From NCBI GenBank assembly GCA_031287565.1, contig JAITSS010000015.1, forward strand, positions 1-64,000: DNA of 64,000 nt. The letters are read 5' to 3'. Source of the stretch: Desulfobulbaceae bacterium. GTDB taxonomy: Bacteria; Desulfobacterota; Desulfobulbia; Desulfobulbales; Desulfocapsaceae. How positions within the stretch are numbered: the stretch's first letter is position 1; each line of letters opens with the position of its first letter. The translations under genes were made by a program, and so were the position numbers. Shown here piece after piece: positions 44,526 to 52,821 of this stretch. Below the pieces are notes generated by a model. The model had not been told where the DNA came from and did no database searches. It was given only the letters and a program-made list of their open reading frames with translations.

Positions 44526-45560
44526 ATGGCCGAGGCGGAGGGACAAGGCGCGCGCCGCCGTTTCCGGCGCCTCGGCTATCCGCTGACCTTTTTGTCGTTG
44601 CTCCTTTTACTTGTTGTCGTCTGGAGCGCCGGTTATCTGCTCAGCCCGGCGCCGTCGCCCGCTGGCCAAACGGTGACAGCGCTCATCCCCAAAGGCGCAT
44701 CGCTGAAAAGCATCGCCGCGATTCTCGCCCACTCAAAGCTGATAGGCGATCAGTATTCCTTTCTGATCCTGGCCAAACTTTCCGGCAAGGCGCAACGCCT
44801 GCCGGCTGGGGAATTCGCGCTGCGCGGCGGCAGGCGGCCCCTGGCCTTATTGCATGAATTGGCCACCGCCAAGGCTATCGCCCGCGCCGTCACTTTGCCG
44901 GAGGGTTGGACGGCGGCGGAAATGGCGGCGCGGCTTGCCGAAGACGGCTGGTGCGACGCCCAAAAATATCTGCGCCTCAGCGCCGACGCCGCCTTTATCG
45001 CCAAACTGGGTTTTGTCGGCGCGGCCACGCTCGAAGGCTACCTCTACCCGGATACCTACCACCTCACCAAAGCTGACACCGACGCCACGCATATCATCAC
45101 CATGCAGACGCGGCGCTTCCAGGAAGTCTGGCGCGCTCTGGGCGGCGAAAAACTTGCGGCGACGGCGGCCCGGCGGGCGTTGATTCTCGCTTCGCTGGTG
45201 GAAAAAGAAGCGGCGGTGGCCGCCGAGCGACCGCTGATCGCCGGGGTGTTCACCAATCGCCTGCGTCTCGGAATGCCCTTGCAGTCCGACCCGACGGTGC
45301 TCTACGGCGTCACCGGCGACAACCGCCCGATTACCCGCACCGACCTGGAACGGGCCACGCCGTACAACACCTATGTGATCGCCGGTTTGCCCGTCGGCCC
45401 CATTGCCAATCCGGGCCGCGACGCTTTAGCGGCGGCGCTGGCCCCAGCCACCACCGATTTCCTCTACTTCGTCGCGAAAAACGACGGCAGCCACCAGTTT
45501 TCCACCACGCTGGAAGACCACAACGCCGCCGTGCGCCGGTATCAGCGCGGCGGCAAATAA
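44526..45560 (+). CDS. mltG: Endolytic murein transglycosylase MltG
   Basis: A 344-residue inner-membrane protein that ends glycan strand synthesis. One N-terminal membrane helix (about residues 21-42), a LysM-like subdomain and the YceG catalytic domain are visible. The catalytic Glu is in ILASLVEKEA, followed by the conserved GMPLQSDPTVLYG and PYNTYVIAGLPVGPI. It is transcribed with lon, spacing one base. The ATG at 44526 is chosen; a longer frame overlaps lon. Confidence 0.95.
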   Translation: MAEAEGQGARRRFRRLGYPLTFLSLLLLLVVVWSAGYLLSPAPSPAGQTVTALIPKGASLKSIAAILAHSKLIGDQYSFLILAKLSGKAQRLPAGEFALRGGRRPLALLHELATAKAIARAVTLPEGWTAAEMAARLAEDGWCDAQKYLRLSADAAFIAKLGFVGAATLEGYLYPDTYHLTKADTDATHIITMQTRRFQEVWRALGGEKLAATAARRALILASLVEKEAAVAAERPLIAGVFTNRLRLGMPLQSDPTVLYGVTGDNRPITRTDLERATPYNTYVIAGLPVGPIANPGRDALAAALAPATTDFLYFVAKNDGSHQFSTTLEDHNAAVRRYQRGGK

Positions 45561-45792
45561 AGATGCGACTTCAGGAGCTTGCCGCCATCAATGCCGCGCC
45601 GACCTTCTCGGCGGGCGGCGGCCATGCCGTCCATTTCACTTGCTCGCCTGCTTGGTGTGCCGGCGACAACCATGACATCCTGAACATCGAATTCCAGCAA
45701 TTGGAATATGTGTTTGCTGTCATCATAATATGGCTGAAACAGGCTGACGTCCGACAAGCGCGAGTCGGCATATCGGCGGATTGGCGGGACCC
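45561..45792. other. Intergenic region between mltG and the zinc-uptake operon
   Basis: Short frames exist on both strands but none has a convincing ribosome binding site or family resemblance. A bulged hairpin GCCGCGCCGA/TCGGCGGGCGGC near 45592-45620 could end the lon-mltG transcript. Confidence 0.4.
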
Positions 45793-45820
45793 TTGACTTT
45801 GCTGATATTACCTTGTAATA
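45793..45820 (+). promoter_or_regulatory. Promoter and operator-like palindrome of the zinc-uptake operon
   Basis: TTGACT (45793-45798) and TGTAAT (45814-45819) form a promoter with a short 15-base spacer. A perfect 15-base palindrome, TATTACCTTGTAATA (45806-45820), covers the -10 element. It lies 27 bases before the regulator start, the position expected for a repressor site. Confidence 0.65.
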
Positions 45821-45846
45821 CGCGGTGGCGTTTCACATGGAGAAGT

Positions 45847-46170
45847 ATGAGTCGGGATCAGCAGGGGAAGATTATGGTGATGAAAGAGCGGGTTATGACC
45901 TTTAAGGCGAGCGGGCGTCTGGCCGAGATGTTGGAGCGTCTGCCGAATAAATCGGAATTCATCCGCCACGCCGTTGAAGCGGCCCTGGCTGGCGCTTGTC
46001 CCCTGTGCGGCGGCAGCGGCTTGTTGTCCGAGGAACAGCGGCGGCATCTGCGGCGCTTTTTAGAGCATCATCCGCTGGAAAAATGCGACGAATGCCAGGC
46101 CGTGCATTTTGTCTGCCAACACCAGAGCGAGGATGCGAATCGCAGCGAGGCGCTGCGGGAGGAACTATGA
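45847..46170 (+). CDS. Ribbon-helix-helix regulator with C-terminal metal-binding cysteines
   Basis: A 107-residue protein. Residues 17-50 (MTFKASGRLAEMLERLPNKS, then EFIRHAVEAALAG) match a CopG/MetJ-type ribbon-helix-helix DNA-binding domain. Residues 51-92 hold Cys51, Cys54, Cys80, Cys83, His87, Cys90 and His92 (CPLCGG, KCDECQAVHFVCQH), enough for one or more zinc sites. The gene overlaps znuA by 4 bases and follows a palindrome-bearing promoter, so I infer a zinc-responsive repressor replacing Zur. An in-frame ATG at 45874 with AGGGGAAG upstream is an alternative start. It is distinct from NikR, which uses an ACT domain. Confidence 0.7.
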   Translation: MSRDQQGKIMVMKERVMTFKASGRLAEMLERLPNKSEFIRHAVEAALAGACPLCGGSGLLSEEQRRHLRRFLEHHPLEKCDECQAVHFVCQHQSEDANRSEALREEL

Positions 46171-47048
46171 AAATAAGATGGCTCGCCTTCCAGGTGGCGC
46201 TGTTGCTCTTCGCCGCGCCCGCTTACGCCGCCGTCGAGGTCATGGTTTCCATCGCGCCGCAGAAATGGTTGGTTGACCGCATCAGCGGCGGCCTGGCGGC
46301 AACCGAGACGCTGATTGCCGCCGGACAAGACCCGCACACCTTCGAGCCGCGCCCGCGCGCTATCGCCCACCTGGCCAAAGCAAACATTTATTTCGCCATC
46401 GGTCTGCCCTTTGAGCGGCGTTTACTCGCGAAAATCACCGACGGTGACACGGCCATCAGCGTTGTCGATTGCGCGGCCGGCATCGAGAAAATCCCCTTCG
46501 AGGCTGGAGAACATCACCACCATGGCGAAGAGGCCGATCATGATCAATCCGGCGACGATCCGCATGTGTGGCTGAGCGCCGCCAACTTAGCGATTATGGC
46601 CGATAATATCGCCCAGGCATTGATCGTGGCCGACCCGGCGCGGGCCGCGACCTACCGCCAAAACCTGACCCACTTACGACAGGAACTGATCGCCCTGGAC
46701 GCGCAGATCACTAAGCAACTGAAGCCATGGGCCGGGGCGACTTTTTATGTTTTTCATCCAGCCTTCGGTTCCTTCGCTCACCGCTACGATTTGCGTCAGG
46801 AAGCGGTGGAAATCGAAGGAAAATCGCCAACGCCGAAGCAGATTCAGCATTTGATCGCCGACGCCCGCCAAGACGGCGTGCGAGTGATCTTCAGCCAGCC
46901 GCAGTTCGATGCCAAAAGCGCCGAAGCGGTGGCGCGGGCCATAAACGGGCGGGTCGTGCCGCTGGACGCGCTGGCCTATGACGCCGCCGCGAACCTCAAA
47001 CTGATGGCCGAACAAATCGCCCAAGCCATGTCCGAAGCAAATGACTGA
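46167..47048 (+). CDS. znuA: Zinc/manganese ABC transporter substrate-binding protein, ZnuA-like
   Basis: A 293-residue cluster A-I binding protein with a signal peptide (cleavage after AYA, about residue 20). Metal ligands are suggested by DPHTFEPRP, FVFHPAFGSF-like VFHPAF and a late DALAYDA. A His-rich loop (EHHHHGEEADHDQSGDDPH) before the second ligand is typical of zinc, not manganese, transporters. The start overlaps the regulator stop by 4 bases and its end overlaps znuC by 8. Confidence 0.9.
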   Translation: MKIRWLAFQVALLLFAAPAYAAVEVMVSIAPQKWLVDRISGGLAATETLIAAGQDPHTFEPRPRAIAHLAKANIYFAIGLPFERRLLAKITDGDTAISVVDCAAGIEKIPFEAGEHHHHGEEADHDQSGDDPHVWLSAANLAIMADNIAQALIVADPARAATYRQNLTHLRQELIALDAQITKQLKPWAGATFYVFHPAFGSFAHRYDLRQEAVEIEGKSPTPKQIQHLIADARQDGVRVIFSQPQFDAKSAEAVARAINGRVVPLDALAYDAAANLKLMAEQIAQAMSEAND

Positions 47049-47787
47049 AGCAATCGTCGAAATACGCGGATTATCCTTTTCGTATGCCGCGAGAACTATC
47101 CTTAACGACATAAACCTGACGATTTATAGAAATGATTTGGTGTGCCTGGTCGGGCCGAACGGCGGCGGCAAGACCACTTTGATCAAACTGATTTTAGGTC
47201 TGCTCGCGCCCGATTCCGGATCAATACAGGTATTCGGTCTTTCTCCTTGCCAGGCTATTGGCCGGATTGGCTACGTGCCACAACACGCCAGCTACGACCC
47301 GAAATTTCCTATCTCGGCGCTTGACGTGGTTTTGTTGGGCCGCCTGCGCAAAACGCTCTTCTTCCGCCACGGCCAGAAAGACCGCGAGCGGGCGCTGGCG
47401 GCGCTCGACGCGGTGCGGATGTCCGATCTGGCGACACGGCCATTTGCCGCCTTGTCCGGCGGTCAGCGTCAACGTGTTCTTATTGCCAGGGCGCTGGCCG
47501 GTGATGGGACAATGCTGATTCTCGACGAGCCGACGGCCAGCATCGACCAGGAAGCGACGGCTCATCTCTATGATCTGCTTCGTTCATTCAGCGGAAACCT
47601 GACGATAATAATGGTCACGCATGACCTGGGCGTGGTGTCTTCTCTGTTTACCAGGGTGGCCTGCGTCAATCGACGGGCGGCCATTCATCCAACCAGTGAA
47701 TTCAGCGGCAAGATGCTCGCCGAGATGTACGGCGACGATTCGCGCCTGATTCGCCACGATCACTGCTGTGAGGGTGGCCATGCTTGA
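47041..47787 (+). CDS. znuC: Zinc ABC transporter ATP-binding protein
   Basis: A 248-residue ATPase with Walker A GPNGGGKTT, Q-loop YVPQHASYD, signature LSGGQRQRVLIA, Walker B MLILDEPTASID and the H-loop VTHDLG. It powers the ZnuB channel. Overlaps with both neighbours show a coupled operon. Confidence 0.94.
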   Translation: MTEAIVEIRGLSFSYAARTILNDINLTIYRNDLVCLVGPNGGGKTTLIKLILGLLAPDSGSIQVFGLSPCQAIGRIGYVPQHASYDPKFPISALDVVLLGRLRKTLFFRHGQKDRERALAALDAVRMSDLATRPFAALSGGQRQRVLIARALAGDGTMLILDEPTASIDQEATAHLYDLLRSFSGNLTIIMVTHDLGVVSSLFTRVACVNRRAAIHPTSEFSGKMLAEMYGDDSRLIRHDHCCEGGHA

Positions 47788-48616
47788 ATTTTTCACGGTG
47801 CTGGCCGACCCGAACGTGCCTTTTCTGCGTTACGCGCTGTTGGTCGGCTTGCTTTCCGCCATCCCTTTCGGCATCATCGGCAGCTATGTGGTGGTGCGGC
47901 GGATCAGCTCGCTGGCCGGGGCCATCTCGCACTGTCTATTGGCCGGTATCGGCGGTGGTTTGTATCTGGAACGGGTCGTCGGTTGGTCATACTGCGGGCC
48001 GGTATCCGGCGCTTTCGTGGTGGCGGTTGTCGCGGCGGCGATTCTCGCCTGGGCGCATTTTCGCGCCGGACAGCGCGAAGACAGCGTAATTGGCGCGCTC
48101 TGGTCGGTTGGTATGGCGATCGGCCTGCTGTTTCTCGCCGCCACCCCCGGCTACACCGACCCAATGAGCTACCTCTTCGGCAATATTCTCCTGATTGGCC
48201 AGAGCGACATGTATTTTGTCCTGGCGCTCGACGTCGTGGTGCTGGGCTTAGCCGCCTTTTTTCATCCGCAATTCCTGGCTCTGTGCTTCGATGACGAATT
48301 TGCCCGTCTGCGCGGCCTGCCAACGAATTGGCTCTATTTTCTGCTGCTTTGCCTGACCGCCATGACCATCGTATTACTGGTGCGGGTTGTTGGCATTGTC
48401 ATGGTCATCGCCCTGCTGACGCTGCCCGCCGCCATCGCCGGGAATTTCGCGTCCGGCATCGGCGGGATGATGGTCGGCGCGGTCCTCGCCTGCGCTTCGT
48501 TTATTTTCTGCGGCATGGCGATAAGCTACAGCCTTGACCTACCGACCGGCCCGGTGATTATCTGCCTGGCCGCTCTCACCTATCTGATAACCAGCCTGAA
48601 ATCCAGCATCAGATAA
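47780..48616 (+). CDS. znuB: Zinc ABC transporter permease
   Basis: A 278-residue ABC-3-type permease with about eight hydrophobic helices and the family segments SSLAGAISHCLLAGIGG and the final LPTGPVIICLAALTYLI. The ATG at 47780 (GAGGGTGG upstream) is preferred to one at 47768. It ends the zinc operon. A hairpin CCGCCTG/CAGGCGG (48646-48665) lies between it and the convergent MinD-like gene. Confidence 0.93.
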   Translation: MLEFFTVLADPNVPFLRYALLVGLLSAIPFGIIGSYVVVRRISSLAGAISHCLLAGIGGGLYLERVVGWSYCGPVSGAFVVAVVAAAILAWAHFRAGQREDSVIGALWSVGMAIGLLFLAATPGYTDPMSYLFGNILLIGQSDMYFVLALDVVVLGLAAFFHPQFLALCFDDEFARLRGLPTNWLYFLLLCLTAMTIVLLVRVVGIVMVIALLTLPAAIAGNFASGIGGMMVGAVLACASFIFCGMAISYSLDLPTGPVIICLAALTYLITSLKSSIR

Positions 48617-48657
48617 TTGATGTGGGAAAACGCCGATTTCAGTCGCCGCCTGTCTGC

Positions 48658-49563
48658 TCAGGCGGGCTGGCGCTTGCGCAGGCACAGGTCGATGACCTTG
48701 CCCGCCTTGTCGGCGATGCTGGAAAGCGCCTGCCCAGCGGCTGAGCGCGGCGCCGATTCAGCCACCGGGATGAAGCTGCGCAATGCCTCCTGCACCGCCG
48801 CGTCGAAGGGAATTTCGCCCAAAGTCGGCAGAAAGATGCCTAGATAGTTTTTGGAGAGTTGCCGCAACTTCAACAGATTGACCCTGGCCCCGGCCCCAAC
48901 CATATTGACCACCAGAAGCGGGTTGAAAAAACGCAGCGCCGCCTCGATTTCCATCTTGGCGCCCGGTTGCATGGTTTCCGCCAGGGCCAATACCTCAGCC
49001 AGTGATTTGAAGCTCTTTTCGCGCAAGGCTTTATTCACCGGGTGCTGGGTCGAAAAAGCGCTCATCGCCCGGCGGATGGTCGAGAGTTGCAGGAAGGTAT
49101 AAAAGTCCATGACCGCCGTCGGTTCCGGCGTGGTGACGCAGATCTGCAATTCGCTCATCATAAAAAAATCGAGCGTATGCAGGCTGACGCCCGCGCCGAT
49201 GTCGAGCAGCAGCACATCGGTATCAATCGCCGACAGCGCCCGCAGCAAGCGCTGTTTTTCAGCGAAGGTCATGTTGGCGGTTTGCAGCGTATCGCCAGCG
49301 CCGGGCAGAATGCGCAGGTTATGAAAACCCGGCACATCGAGGATGATTTCCTCAAGATTTGCCGCATCGCGCCGGAGAAAATCGCTGAGGCTGCGGCGCG
49401 GCGCGAACATGCCGAACAGAATATGAATATCCGCGCCGCCCAGATCGAGGTCGGCGATACAAACGCGCCGCCCAGCCTTGGCTAAGAGAATGGCGAGATT
49501 GGCGGCGAGCATACTTTTGCCGACGCCGCCTTTGCCGGAACCAACCGAAAGGGAAATGGTCAT
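48658..49563 (-). CDS. MinD/ParA-family ATPase (FlhG/FleN-like)
   Basis: A 301-residue deviant Walker ATPase. Motifs: SGKGGVGKSMLAANLA (residues 9-24), switch I ADLDLGGADIH and switch II LLLDIGAGVSLHTLDFF. There is no clear amphipathic membrane-targeting tail of true MinD and no MinC/MinE neighbour. The overall shape (GSGKGGVGKS, then FMMSELQICVTTPEPTAV) is like FlhG-type orphan ATPases that control flagella or pole number, but no flagellar genes are here. It is transcribed 3 bases after the zinc-ribbon gene. Confidence 0.85.
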   Translation of the reverse strand: MTISLSVGSGKGGVGKSMLAANLAILLAKAGRRVCIADLDLGGADIHILFGMFAPRRSLSDFLRRDAANLEEIILDVPGFHNLRILPGAGDTLQTANMTFAEKQRLLRALSAIDTDVLLLDIGAGVSLHTLDFFMMSELQICVTTPEPTAVMDFYTFLQLSTIRRAMSAFSTQHPVNKALREKSFKSLAEVLALAETMQPGAKMEIEAALRFFNPLLVVNMVGAGARVNLLKLRQLSKNYLGIFLPTLGEIPFDAAVQEALRSFIPVAESAPRSAAGQALSSIADKAGKVIDLCLRKRQPA

Positions 49564-49566
49564 GAT

Positions 49567-49851
49567 TTAATTTTTTGGGTGATTGCGGCGAATGGCCTGA
49601 ATGCGCCGCGCCGAGGCGATAGCTTCCGCTAACGGAATGCTCCGTCCCGCGCTGAGGCTGAAGAGTAACTGGCCATCGGCCTGGAGCAAGTGGCAGGCGT
49701 TCTCCTGACAGTGCAGCAGAATGTCGTCGGCGTTCAGGGCGGCGGGTCGCGCCTCGTCTTTTTCTTTTACGCGCCGACAACGCGGGCAGAGACCGTCGTC
49801 GTTGGTTTCAAACAGATTCAGCGCCCCGCCGCAGTCCACACAAAAATCCAT
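49567..49851 (-). CDS. Small zinc-ribbon protein upstream of the MinD-like ATPase
   Basis: A 94-residue protein. An N-terminal zinc ribbon (CVDC at residues 4-7, CPRC at 22-25) is followed by a domain of about 50 residues (DDILLHCQENACHLLQADG, then LAEAIASARRIQAIRRNHP). I know no function. Its tight coupling to the MinD-like gene suggests a partner or adaptor of that ATPase. Confidence 0.7.
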   Translation of the reverse strand: MDFCVDCGGALNLFETNDDGLCPRCRRVKEKDEARPAALNADDILLHCQENACHLLQADGQLLFSLSAGRSIPLAEAIASARRIQAIRRNHPKN

Positions 49852-50206
49852 GGCTCAAAATGTCCTTAGAGGAAACGCTGGGTGAATCCGCCTGCCTTAA
49901 TCCGCCTGCCTCTGTTGCCAGACAGGTTCGCCATAAGGATACGGTCCGAACGGTTTCCGTGTTCATCAGCGTTTTCTAAGCATAGCGCGGCGGCGCGGCG
50001 AAAGAAAGGGAGCCGCCGGTTTTCCGCGCCGGACCCGCCCGCTTTTCTTTGATTTCACGCGCTTTTCGCGTCCTCGCGATGCGCGTCCGGAAATTCGTTG
50101 ACCGGTTTCCGATTCCGGGTGTAGCATGGCCCGCTTCCCAGCCGGGGCGGCGGGGCCTGTCTGCAATGGGCAGGCGCGAAAATCGGCAATTTCTGAGGGC
50201 GCATCC
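49852..50206. other. Divergent intergenic region upstream of mgtE
   Basis: It contains a tandem pair AATCCGCCTGCCT (49885-49897 and 49899-49911) and a long-range inverted pair GAAACGCTG (49872-49880) with CAGCGTTTTC (49967-49976). I compared it with the M-box magnesium riboswitch and saw no match. A promoter candidate is listed at 50098. Confidence 0.4.
50098..50127 (+). promoter_or_regulatory. Probable sigma-70 promoter of mgtE
   Basis: TTGACC (50098-50103), an 18-base spacer and TAGCAT (50122-50127), about 80 bases before the mgtE ATG. Confidence 0.45.
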
Positions 50207-51586
50207 ATGGAAGACAAGGGCAAAAAAGAGCTGATTGGCAAAGAGGGAACGGTCATGCTCGACACGGTGCGCCGCCTGAACCGGCGTGGCGCCAGCGAGC
50301 ATCTGCTGAAGCTGATTGGCAAAACCCATCCCGCCGATATGGCCTGGGTGTTCCGCCACTTAAACGACGAGGAGCGTGGCAAAATCTTCGCCCTCATCGC
50401 TCGCACCGATATGGTCGGTGAATTTTTAAGCGAACTGGATGACGCCCTGGTCATTGATCTGGTCAAGGGTTTATCGCCGCAGACCATGGCCGACATCATG
50501 TCCGACATGGCCTACGATGACGCGGTTGACCTGCTGGAAATCCTGCCGGAAGAAGTGGCCGACGATATCCGCAAGCATATGGAAGCCAGCGACCGCCGCG
50601 AGGTTGACCATCTTTTACAGTACGATCCGGAAACCGCAGGTGGCTTGATGTCACCTGATTTCATGGCCCTTGACGGCGAGCTGTCCGGCGGCGAGGCCAT
50701 CGCCAGCATCCAGAAACGCAGCGAAGAAAAGGAGATGGTGTTTTATCTCTACATCACCATGGGCGAAGGCAAACTGGCCGGCGTCGTCTCGTTGCGCGAA
50801 CTGCTGATGCACCCGCCGCACCGGCAACTGAAGAACATCATGAATCCGAACGTCATTTCCGTCTCGACCGAAACGTCGCAGGGTGAAGTGGCGCATGTCA
50901 TTTCCCAATATAATTTCCTGGCCGTGCCGGTGGTCGATGGCAACTTCAACCTCGTCGGCATCGTCACCGTCGATGACATTATCGACGTTATCCGTGAAGA
51001 GGCCACCGAAGAATTCCTGCAAATGGCCGGCGCCGGTAAAGACCGGGAAATCCTGTTGAAATCGGTCTGGGAAAGCTCGCTTATCCGCGCGCCCTGGCTG
51101 TTCGCCTCGTGGATTGGCGGCGTCATTTCCATGCTGATTATCGGCTTGTACGACGGCGTTCTCGCCAAAATGCTGGTGCTCGCTTCTTTTATTCCGATCA
51201 TCAACGGCATGGGCGGCAACATCGCCACCCAGTCGTCAACAATCATCGTCCGCGGCATCGCCACCGGCCGCGTCAACATGAACGAACTGTTCAAAGTGGT
51301 GTTCAAAGAACTGCGGGTCGGTCTGATTTTGGGTACTTTATATGGCCTGTGCCTGGGCCTGGTCGCCTATTTCGGCTATGTTCCGAAAATGCTCGGCCTG
51401 GTTGTCGGCATCTCAATGTTTTTCTCGATGACGCTGGCCGCCACCGTCGGCGCTTTGATTCCCCTGGTTTTGAAACGTTTCGATGTTGACGCGGCGGTGG
51501 CCACCGGGCCGTTTGTCACCACTTCGATTGATATTTTAGGCGTGGTCATGTTTTTCTCGGTGGCGAAATTGTTTCTGGGACTGTAG
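50207..51586 (+). CDS. mgtE: Magnesium transporter MgtE
   Basis: A 459-residue gated Mg2+ channel. The N-terminal helical superhelix (residues about 10-130), a CBS pair (about 140-260, including YDPETAGGLMSPDF and LAVPVVDGNFNLVGIVTVDD) and five membrane helices are present. The pore-region signature is PIINGMGGNIATQSSTIIVRG. Intracellular Mg2+ closes the channel through the CBS domains. GAGGG precedes the ATG at 50207; a longer frame from 50126 crosses the promoter. Confidence 0.95.
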   Translation: MEDKGKKELIGKEGTVMLDTVRRLNRRGASEHLLKLIGKTHPADMAWVFRHLNDEERGKIFALIARTDMVGEFLSELDDALVIDLVKGLSPQTMADIMSDMAYDDAVDLLEILPEEVADDIRKHMEASDRREVDHLLQYDPETAGGLMSPDFMALDGELSGGEAIASIQKRSEEKEMVFYLYITMGEGKLAGVVSLRELLMHPPHRQLKNIMNPNVISVSTETSQGEVAHVISQYNFLAVPVVDGNFNLVGIVTVDDIIDVIREEATEEFLQMAGAGKDREILLKSVWESSLIRAPWLFASWIGGVISMLIIGLYDGVLAKMLVLASFIPIINGMGGNIATQSSTIIVRGIATGRVNMNELFKVVFKELRVGLILGTLYGLCLGLVAYFGYVPKMLGLVVGISMFFSMTLAATVGALIPLVLKRFDVDAAVATGPFVTTSIDILGVVMFFSVAKLFLGL

Positions 51587-51630
51587 GCGTCCCGCGCGCC
51601 GCCACGGCATTCACCAAAGGTTTTGCAACA

Positions 51631-52821
51631 ATGACTGGAAGAAAAAAATTGTGGCTGGCGCTGGCCTTTCTCGTGGTGGCTGGCGCGGGCGTCTGGTTTT
51701 GGCGCGACCATAAAGAAACGCCGCCGGGTTTCATGACCGCCAAGGTCCAACGCGGCGATCTGGAAATCACGGTTCTGGCTAGCGGTCTCTTTGAATCGGA
51801 AAATCTGGTCAGCGTCGGCGCCCAGGTATCGGGCCAGGTCAAATCGCTGAAGGTTGAGCTGGGTGATGTGGTCAAGGCCGGGCAACTGGTGGCTGAGATC
51901 GATTCTCTGCCGCAGCAGAACAGCCTGCGCACGAAAACGGCGGCGCTGGCGGCGGTGAAGGCGCAGAAAGTGGCAAAAGAGGCGTCTTACAAACAGGCCG
52001 AGCTGGCGTATAAACGGCAGAAGCTGATGCGCAAAAGCGAGGCCGCGAGCCAGGCCGATTTTGAGGCGGCGGAAGCGAATCTTGCCGTGCTGAAGGCGGA
52101 AATCGCCGCTTTGAACGCCCAGATTGAGCAGGCGTCGATTGCCGTCGATACCGCGAAAATCGACCTCGGCTACACGAAAATCAATGCGCCCATTGACGGC
52201 GTGGTCGTGGCCATCGTCACGAAAGAAGGCCAGACCGTCAACGCCAACCAGACCGCGCCGACGATCATCATGGTGGCCCGTTTGGATGAGATGAACATCC
52301 GGGCGGAAATCTCCGAAGCCGATATTGTCAAGGTCACGCCCGGCCAAAACGCCTGGTTCACCATTCTGGGCGAACCCGACAAACGCTATCCGGCGACACT
52401 GCAATCGATCGAACCAGCGCCGGAAACCATCACCCAGACTTCCAGCGTCGCCAACGCCGCCAGTTCGTCGAGTTCCGCCGTCTACTACATCGGCATCCTG
52501 CGCGTCCCGAATCCAGAGGGCAAACTGCGCATCTCGATGACCGCCGAAATCAACATCGTCCTGAACCAGGCGAAAAATGTCCTGCTCGCGCCGTCGGCGG
52601 CTTTGGGCAAAAAGGATAAAGACGGCCTCTACGCGGCGCGGATTGAAACCGCGCCCGGCCAGTACGAGGAACGGCGGGTTAAAGTTGGCTTGAACAACAA
52701 TGTTCAGGCCGAAATCCTCGACGGCTTGACCGAGGGCCAGAAGGTGGTGATTGGCGAGGCCCTGCCCGCCGGAGCCGCATCCGCCGCCAGCCAGCCCCGC
52801 CGTCCGCCCCGGATGATGTAA
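51631..52821 (+). CDS. macA: Efflux periplasmic adaptor, MacA-like
   Basis: A 396-residue membrane-fusion protein. An N-terminal anchor (about 6-24) precedes the lipoyl-like halves ([20 protein letters not shown] and [15 protein letters not shown]), a coiled-coil hairpin (about 90-170) and beta-barrel domains. It links MacB to the outer-membrane channel encoded two genes downstream. Its stop overlaps the macB start (TAATG). Confidence 0.93.
   Translation: MTGRKKLWLALAFLVVAGAGVWFWRDHKETPPGFMTAKVQRGDLEITVLASGLFESENLVSVGAQVSGQVKSLKVELGDVVKAGQLVAEIDSLPQQNSLRTKTAALAAVKAQKVAKEASYKQAELAYKRQKLMRKSEAASQADFEAAEANLAVLKAEIAALNAQIEQASIAVDTAKIDLGYTKINAPIDGVVVAIVTKEGQTVNANQTAPTIIMVARLDEMNIRAEISEADIVKVTPGQNAWFTILGEPDKRYPATLQSIEPAPETITQTSSVANAASSSSSAVYYIGILRVPNPEGKLRISMTAEINIVLNQAKNVLLAPSAALGKKDKDGLYAARIETAPGQYEERRVKVGLNNNVQAEILDGLTEGQKVVIGEALPAGAASAASQPRRPPRMM

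Noticed and set aside
45563-45796. Plus-strand 77-codon and minus-strand 71-codon frames after mltG
   Set aside because: No ribosome binding site or family resemblance; the plus-strand frame runs through the zinc-operon promoter.
49852-50206. M-box magnesium riboswitch upstream of mgtE
   Set aside because: None of the conserved M-box segments could be found, and the likely promoter leaves only a short leader.
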